Positions 44,566 to 55,949 of a stretch of DNA of 64,000 nucleotides are shown here, one piece after another. The first letter of the stretch is position 1; each line of letters starts with the position of its first letter. The translations under genes were made by a program, and so were the position numbers. This DNA comes from Tetmemena sp. SeJ-2015 (Eukaryota; Ciliophora; Spirotrichea; Sporadotrichida; Oxytrichidae), in NCBI GenBank assembly GCA_027382625.1, contig JAJKFJ010021148.1:1-64000 (forward strand), written 5' to 3'. The notes beneath the pieces are model-generated. The model worked only from the letters and a program-made list of their open reading frames with translations. It was not told the origin of the DNA and made no database searches.

Positions 44566-44580
44566 TCACTGCTGCATTTA
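43255..44580 (+). CDS. ~440-codon Thr/Gln/Lys/His/Asn-rich ORF in the T-depleted insert
   Basis: ATG at 43255 (in-frame TGA at 43231) opens a frame with no TGA through the end of the insert; about ten TAA/TAG read as Gln. The product would be highly polar and low-complexity, rich in T, Q, K, H, N and R (for example MNTSEQPTVHHKRRP), with basic patches such as YPRRRTRTKNK and no hydrophobic segment. T depletion makes stop codons rare in all plus frames (only about five TGA in the other two), so coding is not proven. Minus-strand ORFs (hydrophobic, Cys/Val/Leu-rich) are the mirror of the composition. Confidence 0.4.
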
Positions 44581-44601
44581 ATTAATGTACATTCGATCGA
44601 G

Positions 44602-44631
44602 AGATTCTAAATTATGATTTAATTTTAATTT
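44602..44631 (+). other. 30-bp IES with AGAT pointer (kinase copy 2)
   Basis: AGAT at 44602-44605 recurs at 44632-44635 with 26 AT-rich bases between. Joining gives SRDVKVENILFD. This is the uninterrupted form of the 640-bp copy 1 IES. Confidence 0.8.
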
Positions 44632-44679
44632 AGATGTCAAGGTAGAAAATATTCTATTCGATTAAGTGGGGGAGATCTT

Positions 44680-45290
44680 TAGAAGGCACCTATTTTATTA
44701 AAAATAATATTCTATAAATATTTTTTTAAATAGTTAATAAGTGAAATAAATGATTAGTGGATTAGCTGATATAAGGATATACTATTTTTCTGTTTAAATT
44801 AACATCGGCGTTAAATTGGATATCGAAAGATGACAAAGAGAAAAGATAAATATTAATTTTCAGACAACTTTTATCAATTAGAAGAGTAATTAACGGTTTT
44901 TATTCTGCTTTCGTAATAATATAAGATAAAAAAGGTGTCTTATATCTTTATTAAAAGTTCTCCACAACTTGAATAAGAACAATTTGTTGTTAATTTTATT
45001 ATAACCTAAATGTAAGAATCCTTTTTATTAGTAATTTTTTAACTGCGAATTCTACTCTATTCCTATTTGAATATGGGATTAGATGTTTAAATCTGTTCAT
45101 GATTAGGTTTTTATGAAGATTATCCTTAAATGATTTATTATAACTTTTTATCTTTTATCTAGGAGAGAAGATAACTACTCGCCGAGAGCATAACGAACCA
45201 CCTATTCCATAAATTTATAAATAAAAACGTAAAGATACAATTAAAATTAATATATCAATTAATTAATCAAATTGTATTAAGTGGCGGCTC
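44680..45290. other. Spacer collinear with 5770-6360
   Basis: Shared GATGACAAAGAGAAAAGA and TTTGAATATGGGA blocks. No coding frame supported. Confidence 0.55.
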
Positions 45291-46145
45291 AAAATTATGA
45301 TGTACAAATCAGAAATTCAGCTTAGAAGCTTATGTTCTTCATCCTCGCCTAACACCTCAAAGCCGTAGAGACAGTAGTTGACGTCCTTAAAGAAAAGCTA
45401 GGGAGGAAGAGTCACAGAACCGGTGAGATCATTCTACTCCGTTGAAACAACCTCAGCGTTACACAAGACAAAGGAAGCGAAGAAGGCATACGCTGAGTTC
45501 AACATCATCACTCTGTTTTTAATGTTCCATACCGCCACGAAATTCAAACAGACATTGAGTTTTAACTCTGGAACTAGTTAAAGGGACACTCATAAGAACC
45601 GCTGCTTGCTCTATTCACTTGATGCAATGATTAAGCTAATCCAAGGATTATAAAGGAGTGTTTGTAAGAGAGTGGAAGAAGAGAAGAGAAAGTTATGTTG
45701 CGAGATAAGGTAGAGTGAATATTAGGAAAAGTATTTAAGCCTAACTTAATGTCACTTAAGTCACTTTGCTTATCTGGGAAGAAGGGATTCAAGTTCCTTT
45801 CTCTCTTCTGTTCGGCCAGATGGACCTAGCTTCCTCAAGATCTCTCGAACCTGCTCCCGCATTCTATGTCATCTCGTCGTCCCTAAGTATGTAATAGTGA
45901 TAGACCGCTTCTCACTCTCGATGCTTGTATTTAATGCTTCCGTGCGCATGAATACCTTGCTCTCTCCTTCATTAAGTAGATGCAGGTTCTCTACACAGTT
46001 AAACTCTAAAACTTCACTAGAGAAGTAGGGATATCCTCTGAAGCAAAACCATTCGTCGCGAAAAATAAACTATTCATGCTATCTATTGGCTCGTTCTCCT
46101 CTACTTAGAATCTCTTCCTGCGTGCATCTTCAATGATCTCCTGAG
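45290..46145 (+). mobile_element. TBE transposon relic, unrearranged order
   Basis: Matches 27260-28070 in one orientation: transposase end (TTAATGTTCCATACCGCC, catalytic region) then the small antisense ORF region. No TIRs. Occupies the same kinase spacer as the 6370-7210 relic, so TBE entered before the duplication. Confidence 0.85.
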
Positions 46146-46309
46146 ATACTTTGAAAAAACAAATTTTAATTTACTATATGATTTTCCATAATGATATATA
46201 ATTTTATATTCTAAAGTTTCAACAAATTCTATTAATTTTATCAAATTTATTTTAGCACTATAATATGGTGATTTTGGTGAGTTCGTTTTTTTTAAATCAT
46301 ATTCAGACA

Positions 46310-46960
46310 TTCATTTAAATATTATAGAAAATATTTAAGTGTAAATTATTTTAATCCAATGGAAGAAAATATAATAGCGTCTATGATGTTTCGGATTTTA
46401 GTATTGAACTTAATAAAAAAATCTAGCTTTTATTTCCAAGAGAAAATAATATGTCACCAAAAGGGATGAGTTGAGAAATTAATCCAAGAACTTAAGTCTG
46501 ATACTTTACTCCATTAGAGGCGAGGCGATCAATAATAAAGTTTTGAAAATGGATAGTTTTGTTTCTTCAAGTTTTTGTTCCTTTACCCTGTCGCAAGTTT
46601 GGATTCAATAGGATACCACTCATCTTATGATTTCTCCGATGTAGGAGGAATTAAATATCGTTTTTATATAATTATTATGGCGATCAATCTCCCAATGACC
46701 CTTTTAATAAACTTTTTAAAGTTAGGAGAAGAACAATGAATTCTAAAAGTTCAAATCTGATTTAAATTGTGAGGCAACAAAAATACCAAATGTTCTTTCT
46801 CTGTTTTTCAATGTGATGATACCTATTAAAGAGTGTATAAATTTTCTTAAATAAACACAAGAATGTTACCAGATAAGTCTGGTGGCAAAGGTAAGTTATT
46901 ATTAAAGTACAAATTTTCAAGTTTTGCAAGAATTATTAATTTTTATTTTAAAAATACTAA
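46310..46960. other. Kinase spacer shared with copy 1
   Basis: Diverged counterpart of 7400-7900; lacks the 8380 foldback. Nothing coding. Confidence 0.5.
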
Positions 46961-47239
46961 TGTTGGAACTAGATTCTATTAGGCACCAGAGTTTGAAACT
47001 GAGGATGGAAAGCATAGTCTAACAGCGGATTTATGGTCATTTGGAGTGCTTATTCACTTTATGTGCACTGGCTCATTTTGCTTTAATGGAAATACCTTAA
47101 AAAAGTCAATAATTTAAAACGAAAATTAAAAGTTTAAACTCCCAGATCAATTCTAACGAATTCAACCTTTTCTTGATCAATTACTTGTTTTAACCCCAAA
47201 TGAAAGAATTAAAATTGATCAACTGCTTGTATAACCTTT

Positions 47240-47700
47240 AACCAAATACTTGGTTCAAAAAATTTAGTTTTTCTTTTTAAAATTGTTTTTATTTCAAATA
47301 AAAAAAAATTTAAAAATTTTAAAAAAAATCCCCTTTAAAGGGTCGATTTTAATATTTTTTTATTTTTAAACTTTATTATCCCTCTTTATTCATTTTAAAT
47401 TTAATTGTATTTGGTAAATAGAATTTAATAACATAAATTTATCTATAAGAAGCAAGCTATAGAGTGCGATATCATTCCAATTAAAATTTATTATTTTGGT
47501 ATGGGTCTAGTAATAGCAATTTTATTTAAAAAAATAATATCTAAAATAATTTTATGAAGAAAAAGAATATAAAAATTTATCATTTTTTGAATTAAAAAAT
47601 TATTTTGGTTTAAAAAAAATTTTTTATTCTTTAAACCTTATAATATAAAGGATTTTAATTTTTCTTAAATGAAAAAGGAAGGGTTTTTTTATCAAAGAGA
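47240..47700. other. A/T homopolymer-rich spacer
   Basis: Runs of A and T with no recognisable content between the kinase C-lobe and the MORN A region. Confidence 0.5.
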
Positions 47701-47957
47701 TATAAAGTTTAGTATAATTTTTACAAATATGTGAGATCCTGATAGTCTTGGTAAGGTGAGTAGACTTTCCACCTAAATTGCAATTCTATGATAGCAGGAG
47801 AAGTGCAAGTCCCAGAGCTCCTTCTTAATCTCTATTCATTACAATTTTAATGTTAAGTTTTGCTCATCTTAACATTTTAATTAAAGTTGTAGTATTTTAT
47901 AACTCCTCTCAATTGATATGTTAATTAATTATTTTAAACAATTTATATGTCAAAATA

Positions 47958-48068
47958 GAACAGAGGGAAGATTATACTTTGAAAAATGGAGGAAGGTATT
48001 CAGGATAGTTACTCGGAAATTAACCATATGGCTTTGGGGTATTTATTCATCCAAATGGATATCGCTAT
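47958..48068 (+). CDS. MORN segment A, copy 2
   Basis: EQREDYTLKNGGRYSGQLLG, NQPYGFGVFIHPNGYRY: a full MORN repeat plus the start of the next, ending on the GCTAT pointer (48064-48068). Joined to segment B the reading is HPNGYRYEGNWRKGIPNGFG in frame. No start codon in the segment, so an upstream MDS is needed; whether that is the kinase is open. Confidence 0.8.
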
Positions 48069-48962
48069 TTTAAATTGTAAAATATAATTTAATTAAATAG
48101 ACTAAAAATTATTATAGTTTTAATAATGAAAACAAAATATTAAATTATGTAGATTTAACTTTTTGGTAGTTCTTTGTACCAATTTTCTCCTAAATATGAG
48201 GATTAAAATAAATTTTTATTCTCTTTTTTTATTCTCTTTTTGGCCTAACTTTTACCATAGAAGCGCAGGAATATCAAGTTTAATTGACTCTCAATTAATA
48301 GTTTTAAAAAATTAATTGATTTCTTTGAGATATTTAATCTGATATAAATAATATGATTTTAATTATAAATTAATTATTATCTCTTCAGATTTCTTAAATT
48401 CTTAATTATTTATTTCATACGGTTAAGATTTAAAATATTTTGAATTATAAAGTTAAAATCTCAGAGCAATAACGGCAATAGTAATACTAAGGACTAGAGT
48501 CCCTATGGAGATATCCCTTCACCGAAAGATTCAAGGCTAAGATGAAAAAGTCATGAGAGCCACCAATAATGCATATTAACTTTTTTTTTAGGGAGAGGAA
48601 GGACCATTAAGCTATTCTATATAACTCTTTTACAATAATATTAACTAAATTAGGTTTATAAATCATTCAAAGCAGTATGCTCTCAGCTATTTAAAAAATA
48701 AATTATATGAATGCATAAAACTTACCAAATTAAATAGTGAAGACTAGAGTTAAAGTATTAAACAATTGCAGTTTAAATTCCCCATAAAGATATTAAGTTA
48801 TTAAGACGTTCCTATATTATAGTTAACTAATTTAAGCTAAATCTCTCCTCTATCATGTTCCTTGTCTTTTATAAATTCTTATTTACTTTCTAGGCAATTT
48901 ATCATAGATTAAATATTACTTTATTATTTATTAAATTGCAAGAATATTCCTGCTGATAGTCT

Positions 48963-49650
48963 TATGTTTTTTCAGCTTTGTTTTAAAATTCCGGTTTCCT
49001 CTGTGTACTACAGTACTAATTAGCATATCCTCTATCAGATGCTTACTTTAGAACACCGTTAAGTCTCTCACTGTCTCTCTGATAATTCCCCTTTGTCTAG
49101 GTGGGAATTGTCCCTTCGTCAGTGCGGAGTACCCCACTGGTGACCTCCACATACCTTATCTCACTTTTACTGTTGCTCTACTCATCCTAACCAAGTTCTC
49201 TCTGTAAACACCATCTCTCTCACGCACACACCGCCTCTGGTCACCGGCAGGGTTCGAAAATTCACCCCAGGGGGCACTCAGCGCTGGCCATGGATCACAC
49301 TCAGGCTTCCTGATACTGTTGGCGCTCAGAGGCGAGATCATACATGTTGGACCGTGTTGACACCCTGGTTGACCTGATCTCTAAGTTTAGCTGCGGTAGT
49401 TTGGTGGATTAGTGGAAATGCAGGCGCGGTAGTTAAGATGGGTACGCCCTAATTTAAACGAATAAACCAATAAACCAATCAGGCAAAGTTAAAAGTTTAG
49501 AGGTGTTCTTAATTATTTTATTAAAATTCAGTTTTTCAATTAAATTTCGGCTAGATTAGAGATGCTTAAAAAACGGCCACTACATCAGGAGCACTTCATC
49601 AGGAAACTCAGCCTGCTCTCTTTAACCGTCAGTCAACAGTCTCGTATCTG
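48963..49650 (+). repeat. Truncated copy of the tRNA-like foldback
   Basis: Starts TTCAGCTTTGTTTTAAAATT, contains GGCAGGGTTCGAAAATTC and GCGCTGGCCATGGATCACAC, and ends near AACCGTCAGTCAACAGTC. One arm matches the right arm of 52301-53303; the left arm is mostly lost. Confidence 0.7.
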
Positions 49651-50045
49651 TATTTGCGAATTCAATGTTAGTACTACAATACGAGATTATTTTACATTCT
49701 ACTACTCTAATTTCTAACTCTTATATATTTAATTCGACTGGGTGGTATTTCACGTATTCCAACTATTTAATTTAATTATTTCTAATTTTAAAAATCAATT
49801 CTAATTTTATAATATAAAATTAAGGTATATATATATATATATGTTTTAAAGATGAAAAATATACTTGTGATTACTTATTAAGTAAGCAATGCCAGTATTT
49901 AGATAATAAGTATAAATAATATGGTTTCTAATGAATAATGATAAATAGTGAACCTAAATTATCTCTAAGGGCATTTAATATTTTTTTTCAGATATATTAA
50001 ACTTAAGCATGCATTTCAATTTATTTTTTAAATCAAAATAAATAC

Positions 50046-50785
50046 ATAAAGACGAAAGTGCAAATCCCCCCCCACTTTTTATGATCTTTATTAAAAAAAT
50101 ATCCATTTTGGCCAAAATCGTCTAAAAATGCCAATAAATTAAGAATTTTTAGCTTTCAAAATTTTCATGAGGGCCAAAATTTATGGTTTAAAATATTATG
50201 AAATGACCTTAAAATTATTTGCAAGCTCTATTTTACTCATGAATATAAAGTCTTATGAAGATAATAGAGTTAATACTTATATTAATTATGATTCGCCACT
50301 TCAGTTTTTTTAATGTTATTTGTTTGTTTTATCAAAATTACTGCAATCTTAACTTGAATATTAATTAAAGAAGAATCTGAAAAGATGAAATATAATAATC
50401 AAGATCGCTATATCTGCAATAACTTAAAATCACTGCTGGAAACTCTGATAAACTCTATAACATACTTTAGAGGATCTTGCAATTATATACATCATTTATA
50501 AGAATAATCATAGCAATTAATGGTTTAAATAAATTCTCATATTATCCAGATATCTTGAGATTTACTATTGAGCAAATAACCTCTTTAAAAATAGCTTAAT
50601 ATTAAGTAATGGAATGATACTTAGTTATTTTTGGGAATAAAACATAATCTTAACATCAATCAGTCATTAATATTAAATTCAATAAATAATATTAATAGAT
50701 CATACCTTAATAAACTGAAATTCGTATTTTGTTCATATTTAGAGGGGTATGCACTTCCGTCCCCCTCCCCTCAAACTTACTATTA
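50046..50785 (-). mobile_element. G-run-ended TIR element, inverted copy of the 22112 family
   Basis: Right end GGGGTATGCACTTCCGTCCC, left end GACGAAAGTGCAAATCCCC. The body aligns with 22112-22932 in reverse (AAAAATAACTAAGTATCATT on the complement). Not present at the matching place in copy 1. Confidence 0.75.
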
Positions 50786-50869
50786 AAATATAATAATATC
50801 TTCAAAGGGTTTATGTTCCATATTATTAATTTCTAAAAGAAGATTTAAAAAGGAAGAACATTATTTTTA

Positions 50870-51775
50870 ATATAGCTGTGAATTTAATTAAAAATAAAAT
50901 TAATTAATAAAAGAAATGTAAATGGATTTAAATCGTGACAATTGAAGAGTCTCATAATCGAATATAGGTAGAATATGAATGGATTAGAGAGATTGTTAAA
51001 AAGAGATGTATAAAAGATCTGATGGTTAATTAAATAAAGACATCTCTAGATTTATAACAGCCTTGATCTTTTTTTCGAGACAAACAATATCAGTTTTGAT
51101 TTTCATTTTTTGTAAAAATTCCTTATTTATTTTCAAACATTTCCTCTTTTCAAACTATTCTTCCGCTAATTAAAATTCTTCATTTTCCTCTTCATTATAA
51201 CCATCTTAATTAGCTCTTAAAATATTTTTGCTGCTGTTATTGTTGTTGTTGCTATTGTTATTGCTGTTGCTATTAAATATATTGGTCAGAAAAAAATTAA
51301 AAAAAAGAGTTTTACCTGTGGGTTTCGAACTTTGGTCAAAAAAACGACTCATCAAGGCGTTAACCATCTGAACATCAGGATTAAAATCAAAGTCTACTGG
51401 TTAATTTATTTCAAGTATCTCTTACCTCTGATTCTCCATTCGTATTCATCCTATAATAAAATAATTACATTCAGTTCGGCATAGAATTCTAAGAACATTT
51501 TATCCTCGCAACTTTTTGTGGGATCGCTCTGTCAAGAGTTGTAAGCAACACCAGGTTTTATGAGTTGGATTTTGAAGAATTTGAAGAGTGCGCTTTTCAT
51601 ATCTCCATGGAGAGAGGTGCTGAGGCAATTTTTAAAGAATAAACTCATATTAATGTTGATAAGATACAGATCAAGCTGCAGATTGGTGGGTGAATTTGTG
51701 ATTTCCACTGCCACAAAGCTGCAGCTTCATATTTATTATTTTGACCAATCCCTGATTTTAATTTAATTATATACT
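50870..51775 (+). repeat. Dispersed repeat R copy with internal insertion
   Basis: Begins TATAGCTGTGAATTTAAT and resumes after about 51430 with GCACTCAGTTCGGCATAG-like sequence, TTGTAAGCAACACCAGG, CTCCATGGAGAGAGGTGC and CAAGCTGCAGATTGGTGGG. The ~500-bp interruption includes a GTT/ATT trinucleotide tract (51228-51274). Sits just upstream of MORN B, as in copy 1. Confidence 0.65.
51228..51274. repeat. Imperfect trinucleotide tract (GCT/GTT/ATT)
   Basis: About 16 triplets of the type GCTGTTATTGTTGTTGTTGC. Complement would encode Asn/Ser/Gln runs, but no ORF context supports translation. Confidence 0.8.
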
Positions 51776-51845
51776 TTAAAAATATGATAAAAATAATTGA
51801 GGAATAAACTTATAATTAATTTAATTATGCATATATATATATTAA

Positions 51846-52132
51846 GCTATGAAGGAAATTGGAGGAAAGGGATACCAAATGGATTTGGAATCTATATTTT
51901 TTCGTCAGGTCAAAAATTGGAAGGAGAGTTTTAAGATGGTGACCTTAAAGGAATTGGCAAGAAGACCAGGCCTAATGGTGGCATTTATGAGGGCTCTATA
52001 TATACATTAAATTTAAATGGAAATGGCACATACATTCATAAAGATGGAAGAAAATACATAGGAGAATGGAAAGATACTTAAAAAGATGGAGAAGGAACCA
52101 TATTTTATTAAAAGATTCAATTCAAATTATGA
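51846..52132 (+). CDS. MORN segment B, copy 2 (C-terminal MDS)
   Basis: SYEGNWRKGIPNGFGIYIF, GQKLEGEFQDGDLKGIGKK, NGGIYEGSIYT, and KDGRKYIGEWKDTQKDGEG to TGA at 52130. Four MORN units without internal stop. MORN repeats typically bind membranes or act as scaffolds. With segment A it forms a minimal MORN protein end; starts at the GCTAT pointer. Confidence 0.85.
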
Positions 52133-52300
52133 TTTATCAATAAAAATAATAAATTTTAATAAAAACATTAAAAAATAAACAAATAAAATGGTACAGTAAA
52201 AATAACTAGGTTTCTTATTATAGTGCAAGCCATTTTGTTCTATTTTTCTCAAGGTTTAATAAATTTTGATATCTTTATCATTTATTTCATTAAAAATCTA

Positions 52301-53303
52301 TATTATGTTTTCAGCTTTGTTTTTCAAAATTTTAAACTGATGGAGTGACTGTTGACCTACGTTAGCGGAGAGCAGGCTTAGTTTCCTGATGGAGAGTTCC
52401 TGATATAGTGGCCGTTTTTTAAAAGTTCTATATTCTCGCCGAAATTTAATTGAAAAACTGAATTTTAATAAAATAATTAAGAACATCTCTAAACTTTTAA
52501 ATTTACCGGATTCGTTTATTGGTGGAATGGTTTATATTCGGGCGTACCCATCTCTACGACCGCACCTGAATTTCCACTAATCCACTAATCCACCATTCCA
52601 CCGCAACTAAACTTAGAGATCAGGTCCACCAGGGTGCCACCGCGGTCCAACATGTACGGTCTCGCCTCTGAGCGCCAACAGTATCAGGAAGCCAGAGTGT
52701 GATCCATGGCCAGTGCGGAGTGCCCCCAGGGGGCGAGGGTTCGAACCCTACAGGTGACCTCTTAGAACCGTCCCTCACTGCTTCTGCCGCTCTACTTATC
52801 CTTACCAAGTCCTCACTGTAAACACCGTCTCACACAGGCACACCGTCTCTGGTCACCTGTAGGGTTCGAACCCTCGCCCCCTGGGGGCACTCCGCACTGG
52901 CCATGGATCACACTCTGGCTTCCTGATACTGTTGGCGCTCAGAGGCGAGACCGTACATGTTGGACCGCGGTGGAACCTGGTGGACTGATCTCTAAGTTTA
53001 GCTGCGGTGGAATGGATTAGTGGATTAATGGAAATTCAGGTGCGGTGTAGAGATGGGTTACGCCTTAATTTAAACCATTCCACCAATAAACGAATCCCGG
53101 GAAATTTAAAAGTTTAGAATGTTCTTAATTATTTTATTAAAATTCAGTTTTCAATTAAATTTCGGCGAGAATATAGAACTTTTAAAAAACGGCCACTATA
53201 TCAGGAACTCTCCATCAGGAAACTCAGCCTGCTCTCCGCTAACGTAGGTCAACAGTCACTCCATCATTTTAAAATTTTGAAAAACAAAGCTGAAAACATA
53301 ATA
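52301..53303. mobile_element. 1,003-bp palindromic element with tRNA-like cores
   Basis: Arms of about 440 bp are near-perfect inverted repeats from TATTATGTTTTCAGCTTTGT inward; the loop is about 100 bp. Each arm holds TGGCCAGTGCGGAGTGCCCC (box-A-like) and GAGGGTTCGAACCCTAC (box-B-like T arm) about 33 bp apart. Copy 1 is uninterrupted at the matching place (17470-17480). Antisense ORFs at 52298 and 52620 are arm sequence. Confidence 0.85.
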
Positions 53304-53309
53304 TTTAAA

Positions 53310-53900
53310 AAAATGATAATGTCACAACATTATATTTTCTTCACTTAATTTAATAATTTCCTTAATGATAAAATCTCATTTTAATTTTCATTCTATAAGC
53401 ATTTAATCAGAGATAATATTTATTAAAGATAGATTTAAAATAGTTGAGCTGGGAAAATTCTATTTCTAAGAGAGAGAAATTTAATAAAAGATGATAAAAT
53501 AAGAGTTTTGTATAATTTCATGTATAATTACACTTCAATAATTTAAAAAGTATTTTTGAAACATTTAATCATCGAAGGAATTGTCTATTACAAATTAAGT
53601 CTTCTTTTTGGAAAGCAATAGATAACGTATGGTTTCTGATTGATTCGTATCCCCAATGGTGAAGTTTCTTAATATTTATTATAATGATAATGATATCTGC
53701 GAGAATATAAGTTATAAAATAAATTTAGAGAAATCAAATAAATATCAAAGTTTCTAAGAAACTTTTTACTTCAATTTTTTAATTTAATAAAGCTTAGACA
53801 AGATGAAGAATTGTCAAAGAGACATTCTTCTTATTTTTGATACTTTCAAGAAACTAAAACACTAAACTAAAAAAACATTTACTGCAAGGATCGATAGAAT
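53310..53900. other. Spacer collinear with 17480-18060
   Basis: Aligned closely (AACGTATGGTTTCTGATTGA). Contains the partner of the hydrophobic ORF at 17582, frameshifted here. Confidence 0.5.
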
Positions 53901-53929
53901 CCAGTCAACTTTAAAATTATTAAAGTTCA

Positions 53930-54175
53930 ATATTGGTGTTGATATCTTAAAAACTTCTTCTATTTCTCTTTTACACCAAGAATTTTTTTTTCTTCATCTA
54001 AGCAGAATGAATTTTCATTATAACCTTAAAAAAATAGGGCAATTTTCCTCTCAATAAGCTTTAAATATCTCAAAGGGTCTATTAAAAAGATCTTTTTCTT
54101 CTCTAAAAAAGGGCTAATTTAGTTAACTTTATTTTTATTTTTAAGGAAAGAATAGAATTCAATATGAGATGAATA
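53930..54175 (-). pseudogene. Unknown coding segment (partner of 18715-18885)
   Basis: Minus-strand reading includes NRPFEIFKAY and DEEKKILGVKEKQKKFLRYQ, with an in-frame TGA after FKAY. Inverted relative to copy 1. Confidence 0.4.
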
Positions 54176-54289
54176 TGCTCAGTTGATCGTGGGTAAGCAG
54201 AAGCAAATAAAGTTTCTATTCTTGATCAAGGTGCTCTTTATTAAATTGTAGATAGTTTAAGCATTAACTTTTTGAATTTAATGAGGGAG

Positions 54290-54655
54290 TCAGCTCCTCG
54301 CAATTCAATGTCAAGATCATCATGACCACCTCCCCAGTCTGAGTTTCAGTTTTAGTGACTGCGTTAAAAGTAGTTGCTTTTTTAGGCTAAGTGTAGACTC
54401 GTTCTAGATGTAGTAGTCGGAGAGGGTTCTATTTTTTTCTTGATGATGTTCAAAAATACGCAAATCCAGACATATTTTGTAGCTCTTTGAGCTTGCCTGA
54501 GAAGATGAATCTATGTTGATCGGGAGGTATACCTTCCTTACTCTGGGTGATTGCCTCCTCTGCTCTCACCTTTAAGTTTTAGAAGTTGAAGTTGTAGATG
54601 TTGAATTGGATGTAGTAGTTGATGAAGTTATTAGGGTACACATTTAAATTAAATT
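54290..54655 (-). pseudogene. Ubiquitin-like gene relic
   Basis: From the ATG at 54653 the minus strand reads 25 Ser/Thr-rich codons then TGA; a second frame gives SKEGIPPDQHRFIFSGKLKE, and a third RTLSDYYIQNESTLSL, the two conserved cores of ubiquitin in the right order. The RGG C-terminus is replaced by a longer basic tail (LKLKLRLGRWS). Frameshifts separate the parts. Confidence 0.65.
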
Positions 54656-54796
54656 AACTCTCTATTTAAAGCTGAATATACTAGAGAATTAATAGAGAAT
54701 AGTCGTTCATTTTTGTTAGAAATTTATAGATTTAGAGTCCTTGTTGGCTGATTGAATATATATGACGTTTTTTAATTGATTAATATCTTAATTTAA

Positions 54797-55264
54797 ATGT
54801 AGAACTCAGCATCTCTTTCAGCAGAATAAATAACAGCAACTAGATTCTTAAAACGAGAGACTACTTTGACACAATCGAGAATGAGAAGGCTAGCATCAAG
54901 AAAAAGAGACAGACTAACAAAACAAAATAACTAAACTTCACAGGCTAGAAGTTATGAGATTTTAAAATAAAAGGAATAATTGAAAACTTTGACACTCTCA
55001 AAGCTATATCAAGAAATAATCATTCTCCTTGCCCTTGATATAATAAAGTTAGGATTGCTGATACCAGCATAACACAAAGTAGCCGAAGGCGAAATTGATA
55101 AAGAAGAGGAAAACACAAAAATTCTTTCAAAAGGTATTGTAGTAGAAGTCATTCATATTCCACCCTTCCCCTCCATTAAAAATTAAATGTCTTTATATTA
55201 AAACTAAATATATATACTAATTTCTTTTTAAAGATCAAATCTCTCTTTATTAAAGTTTCTGTGA
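54797..55264 (+). CDS. Hypothetical protein, 155 aa, intact ORF
   Basis: ATG 54797 to TGA 55262 with many TAA/TAG as Gln. It starts MQNSASLSAEQITATRFLKR, has a strongly basic region (RMRRLASRKRDRLTKQNN), then helical LKTLTLSKLYQEIIILLALD and an acidic EGEIDKEEENTK before VEVIHIPPFPS. ATTTAAATG precedes the start as in nearby ORFs. Absent from copy 1. One of the longest undamaged frames in the window. No family recognised. Confidence 0.5.
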
Positions 55265-55559
55265 CCTTCTATCACGTATTAAATTCTTAAGTTTATAATA
55301 TGATTCACAGAGCAAGGAAGGAAACTCAATTTATTTCTAAAGTAAAACCAATAGACGATCATGCATTCATATATTCATCTTATAACTCATTATAATAATT
55401 AATTTCATTATTGAAAATATATATATTTAAATTTTAGCATCACTTAGAATTAATTAAAAATAAATAAGATTGAGATTAAATTTAAGTCCATGATTAATTA
55501 ACATAATGATTTAGGGATTAAAATCTGTTTAAGTTATAATAGCTCAAGCCCCTTTCAGT

Positions 55560-55870
55560 TTACAACTAGTTTGATAGCCGAAGTAAATATTTATTAAACT
55601 TTCTTCTTTAATTATTTCAACATCACTCATCTGAATTTAGATATGACGCTCTAATACTGCTTAAATTTATATTCTCCTGAACTATTGTCTAAACTTTTGA
55701 TTATCATAACTCTTTGTTGAGTATTTTATCACAAAAATTGCAAAGATAAAAAGTTGCTAGGGTTCAAGCTGAATCGCATCAATTATTTAAATTATAATTA
55801 CTTCATCTGTCATCAATAAAATTTCCCCTTAAATAAAAAATATAATGTAAGTATATTTTCCAATTAATTC
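55560..55870 (-). repeat. Degenerate R copy, partner of 18905-19250
   Basis: Shares AACTCTTTGTTGAGTAT and TTGCAAAGATAAAAAGTTG with the copy 1 region. Non-coding. Confidence 0.55.
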
Positions 55871-55949
55871 TCAGGTTTAAATTAATTAAACACTTCGCAA
55901 TCTGCAGTATGTCGATAACCAATCAATATTAAATACGAGCTTGTTATTT

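Larger units (their letters stand above)
42774..47240 (+). pseudogene. Protein kinase gene, copy 2, split into MDS-like pieces
   Basis: 42774-43200 reads MGEPLDNVFTEEVKVNQEK, IAEGTFGKVYRGTD, FAIKILNTEHG, NIPKHENIVGFIE and VMEYMNGGTLD with no TGA. The catalytic region 44570-44670 gives RSRDVKVENILFDQVGEI, with the His of HRD lost; 46255-46305 has GDFGEFVFF; 46962-47240 has VGTRFYQAPEFE, ADLWSFGVL, and the C-lobe. The 43219-44565 insert separates the first two pieces. Better preserved than copy 1 at the N-lobe but damaged at HRD. Confidence 0.8.
48069..51845 (+). other. 3.78-kb IES between MORN A and B (GCTAT pointer)
   Basis: Bounded by GCTAT at 48064-48068 and 51846-51850. Contains a spacer shared with copy 1, a tRNA-like foldback relic, a G-run TIR element and a repeat R copy. 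Its excision yields a perfect MORN junction. Confidence 0.75.

Noticed and set aside
51330..51405. Possible tRNA on the minus strand (TTCAGATGGTTAACGCC, then AGTTCGAAACC, then a T run)
   Set aside because: Box-A- and box-B-like words and a terminator-like T run are present, but T-arm and acceptor stems do not pair. At best a tRNA-derived relic.
52620..52808. 62-codon minus-strand ORF in the palindrome
   Set aside because: Produced by GC-rich arm sequence; its mirror occurs in the other arm and no family is recognisable.
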